Positions 4,643 through 5,341 of a DNA stretch of 5,341 nt are shown in pieces (position 1 is the stretch's first letter; each line of letters starts with the position of its first letter). This stretch comes from an uncultured Porphyromonas sp. GTDB lineage: Bacteria > Bacteroidota > Bacteroidia > Bacteroidales > Porphyromonadaceae. The translations under genes and the position numbers were made by a program. Where the stretch lies: assembly GCA_902465775.1 (NCBI GenBank), contig CABQOJ010000097.1, positions 1 through 5,341 of the forward strand, given 5' to 3'. The notes beneath the pieces were generated by a model that saw only the letters and a program-made list of their open reading frames with translations, made no database searches and was not told the origin of the DNA.

Positions 4643-5341
4643 ATGCTGACTGAAGAACTGGAACAGACGCTGGACGCCTTCATGGAGCACCTGCGACTAG
4701 AGCGCAATGCCTCTCCGCTCACGCTCACCACCTATCGTCCTGCCATCGAGTCCTATATGGAGAGCGCTCTAAAGCTGGCTACCGATGAGTGGATACCCAG
4801 TGACGCGGACCGAGACCTCGTGCGCAACTGGATCATGCAGCAGATGGACGACGAGCTGACCAGCACGACGGTCAATAAAAATCTGAGTGCCGTGCGCTCA
4901 TTCTATAAGTATCTCCAGCTACGCGGGCTCGTCGCTAGCAACCCCACACGCTACCTGAAGGGGCCTAAGCGAGAGCATACGCTTCCCTCCTTCCTCACGC
5001 AGGCGCAGATCGAGGAGGCGCTAGAGACAATCCCCGCAGAGCCAGACAACTTCCTCGCAGTGCGTGACCGACTAATCATAGAGACCATCTACCAGACAGG
5101 CTTACGCCGTGCTGAGGTGGCTAGCCTAGAAACTCAGCAGGTAGACCTCACGGCCATGTCGCTACGCGTCGTAGGTAAGGGGCGCAAGGAGCGAATAGTG
5201 CCCTTCGGCACAGACCTTAGAGCGAAAATGCAAGATTATATCACCTTGCGGGACCAAAAGGTTGGCACATCTCAATTTTTTTTTGTTACTTTGAAGTGCA
5301 GACCGCTCTCAGGAGCTGATGTCTATCAAGTGGTGCACAAA
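4643..5341 (+). CDS. xerC: tyrosine recombinase, XerC/XerD family, 3' end missing
   Basis: An ATG at 4643 opens 233 codons that run to the right edge. Full family members are about 300 residues. Residues about 1-105 form the N-terminal SAM-like core-binding domain (FMEHLRLERNASPLTL, then STTVNKNLSAVRSFYKYL). From about 113 the catalytic domain begins: LPSFLTQAQIEEAL, RDRLIIETIYQTGLRRAEV with the first catalytic arginine at R155, and VVGKGRKERIVPFG with the catalytic lysine at K179. The HxxR box and nucleophilic tyrosine would lie beyond the window. Such enzymes resolve chromosome dimers at dif, or act as integrases. The close match to the short Bacteroidota housekeeping Xer pattern and the lack of mobile-element genes nearby favour the Xer role, but the C/D assignment is tentative. 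No TAnnTTTG box is visible in the 90 bases upstream, so read-through from the preceding gene is possible. A run of nine T at 5276-5284 encodes part of QFFFV. Confidence 0.92.
   Translation, partial: MLTEELEQTLDAFMEHLRLERNASPLTLTTYRPAIESYMESALKLATDEWIPSDADRDLVRNWIMQQMDDELTSTTVNKNLSAVRSFYKYLQLRGLVASNPTRYLKGPKREHTLPSFLTQAQIEEALETIPAEPDNFLAVRDRLIIETIYQTGLRRAEVASLETQQVDLTAMSLRVVGKGRKERIVPFGTDLRAKMQDYITLRDQKVGTSQFFFVTLKCRPLSGADVYQVVHK

Noticed and set aside
4616..4644. TTGACA followed by TACCAT considered as a promoter for the recombinase
   Set aside because: The downstream box would overlap the ATG, putting transcription start inside the gene, and it does not match TAnnTTTG.

Overview
The window looks like chromosomal DNA from a member of the Bacteroidota, most likely Porphyromonas or a close relative. 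The clues are a large exported protein ending in a type IX secretion (T9SS) sorting domain, promoter elements of the Bacteroidota TAnnTTTG type, start codons without a Shine-Dalgarno sequence, and signal peptides whose predicted cleavage leaves an N-terminal glutamine. The genus is an inference; the phylum is well supported.

Layout. Bases 1-547 hold the 3' part of an ECF-type sigma factor gene, cut by the left edge. An 88-base gap is followed by a small candidate gene of 44 codons (636-770). A strong hairpin (872-911) separates this rightward pair from a convergent leftward gene (946-3375). That gene encodes an 809-residue secreted protein built from a signal peptide, six InlB-type B-repeats of about 85-90 residues, two shorter divergent repeats and a T9SS C-terminal domain. 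Its probable promoter is at about 3440-3472.

The 511-base divergent intergenic region (3376-3886) is rich in repeats. It contains a degenerate array with a period of about 21 bp, a 9-bp tandem triplet, and five copies of a 7-bp tandem repeat lying directly against a TACCTTTG promoter box. That promoter should drive a rightward gene (3887-4552) for an exported 221-residue protein with five perfectly spaced 17-residue repeats. After a 90-base gap comes the 5' part (233 codons) of a tyrosine recombinase gene of the XerC/XerD family, cut by the right edge before its HxxR box and catalytic tyrosine.

The genes do not form one obvious pathway. Two are probably housekeeping or regulatory (sigma factor, Xer recombinase) and two encode repeat-built exported proteins of unknown role. 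I see no RNA gene, CRISPR array, insertion sequence, toxin-antitoxin pair or defence system. The most interesting points are the repeat architecture of the two exported proteins, including a possible in-frame recombination hotspot, and the tandem repeats against the promoter at 3853.
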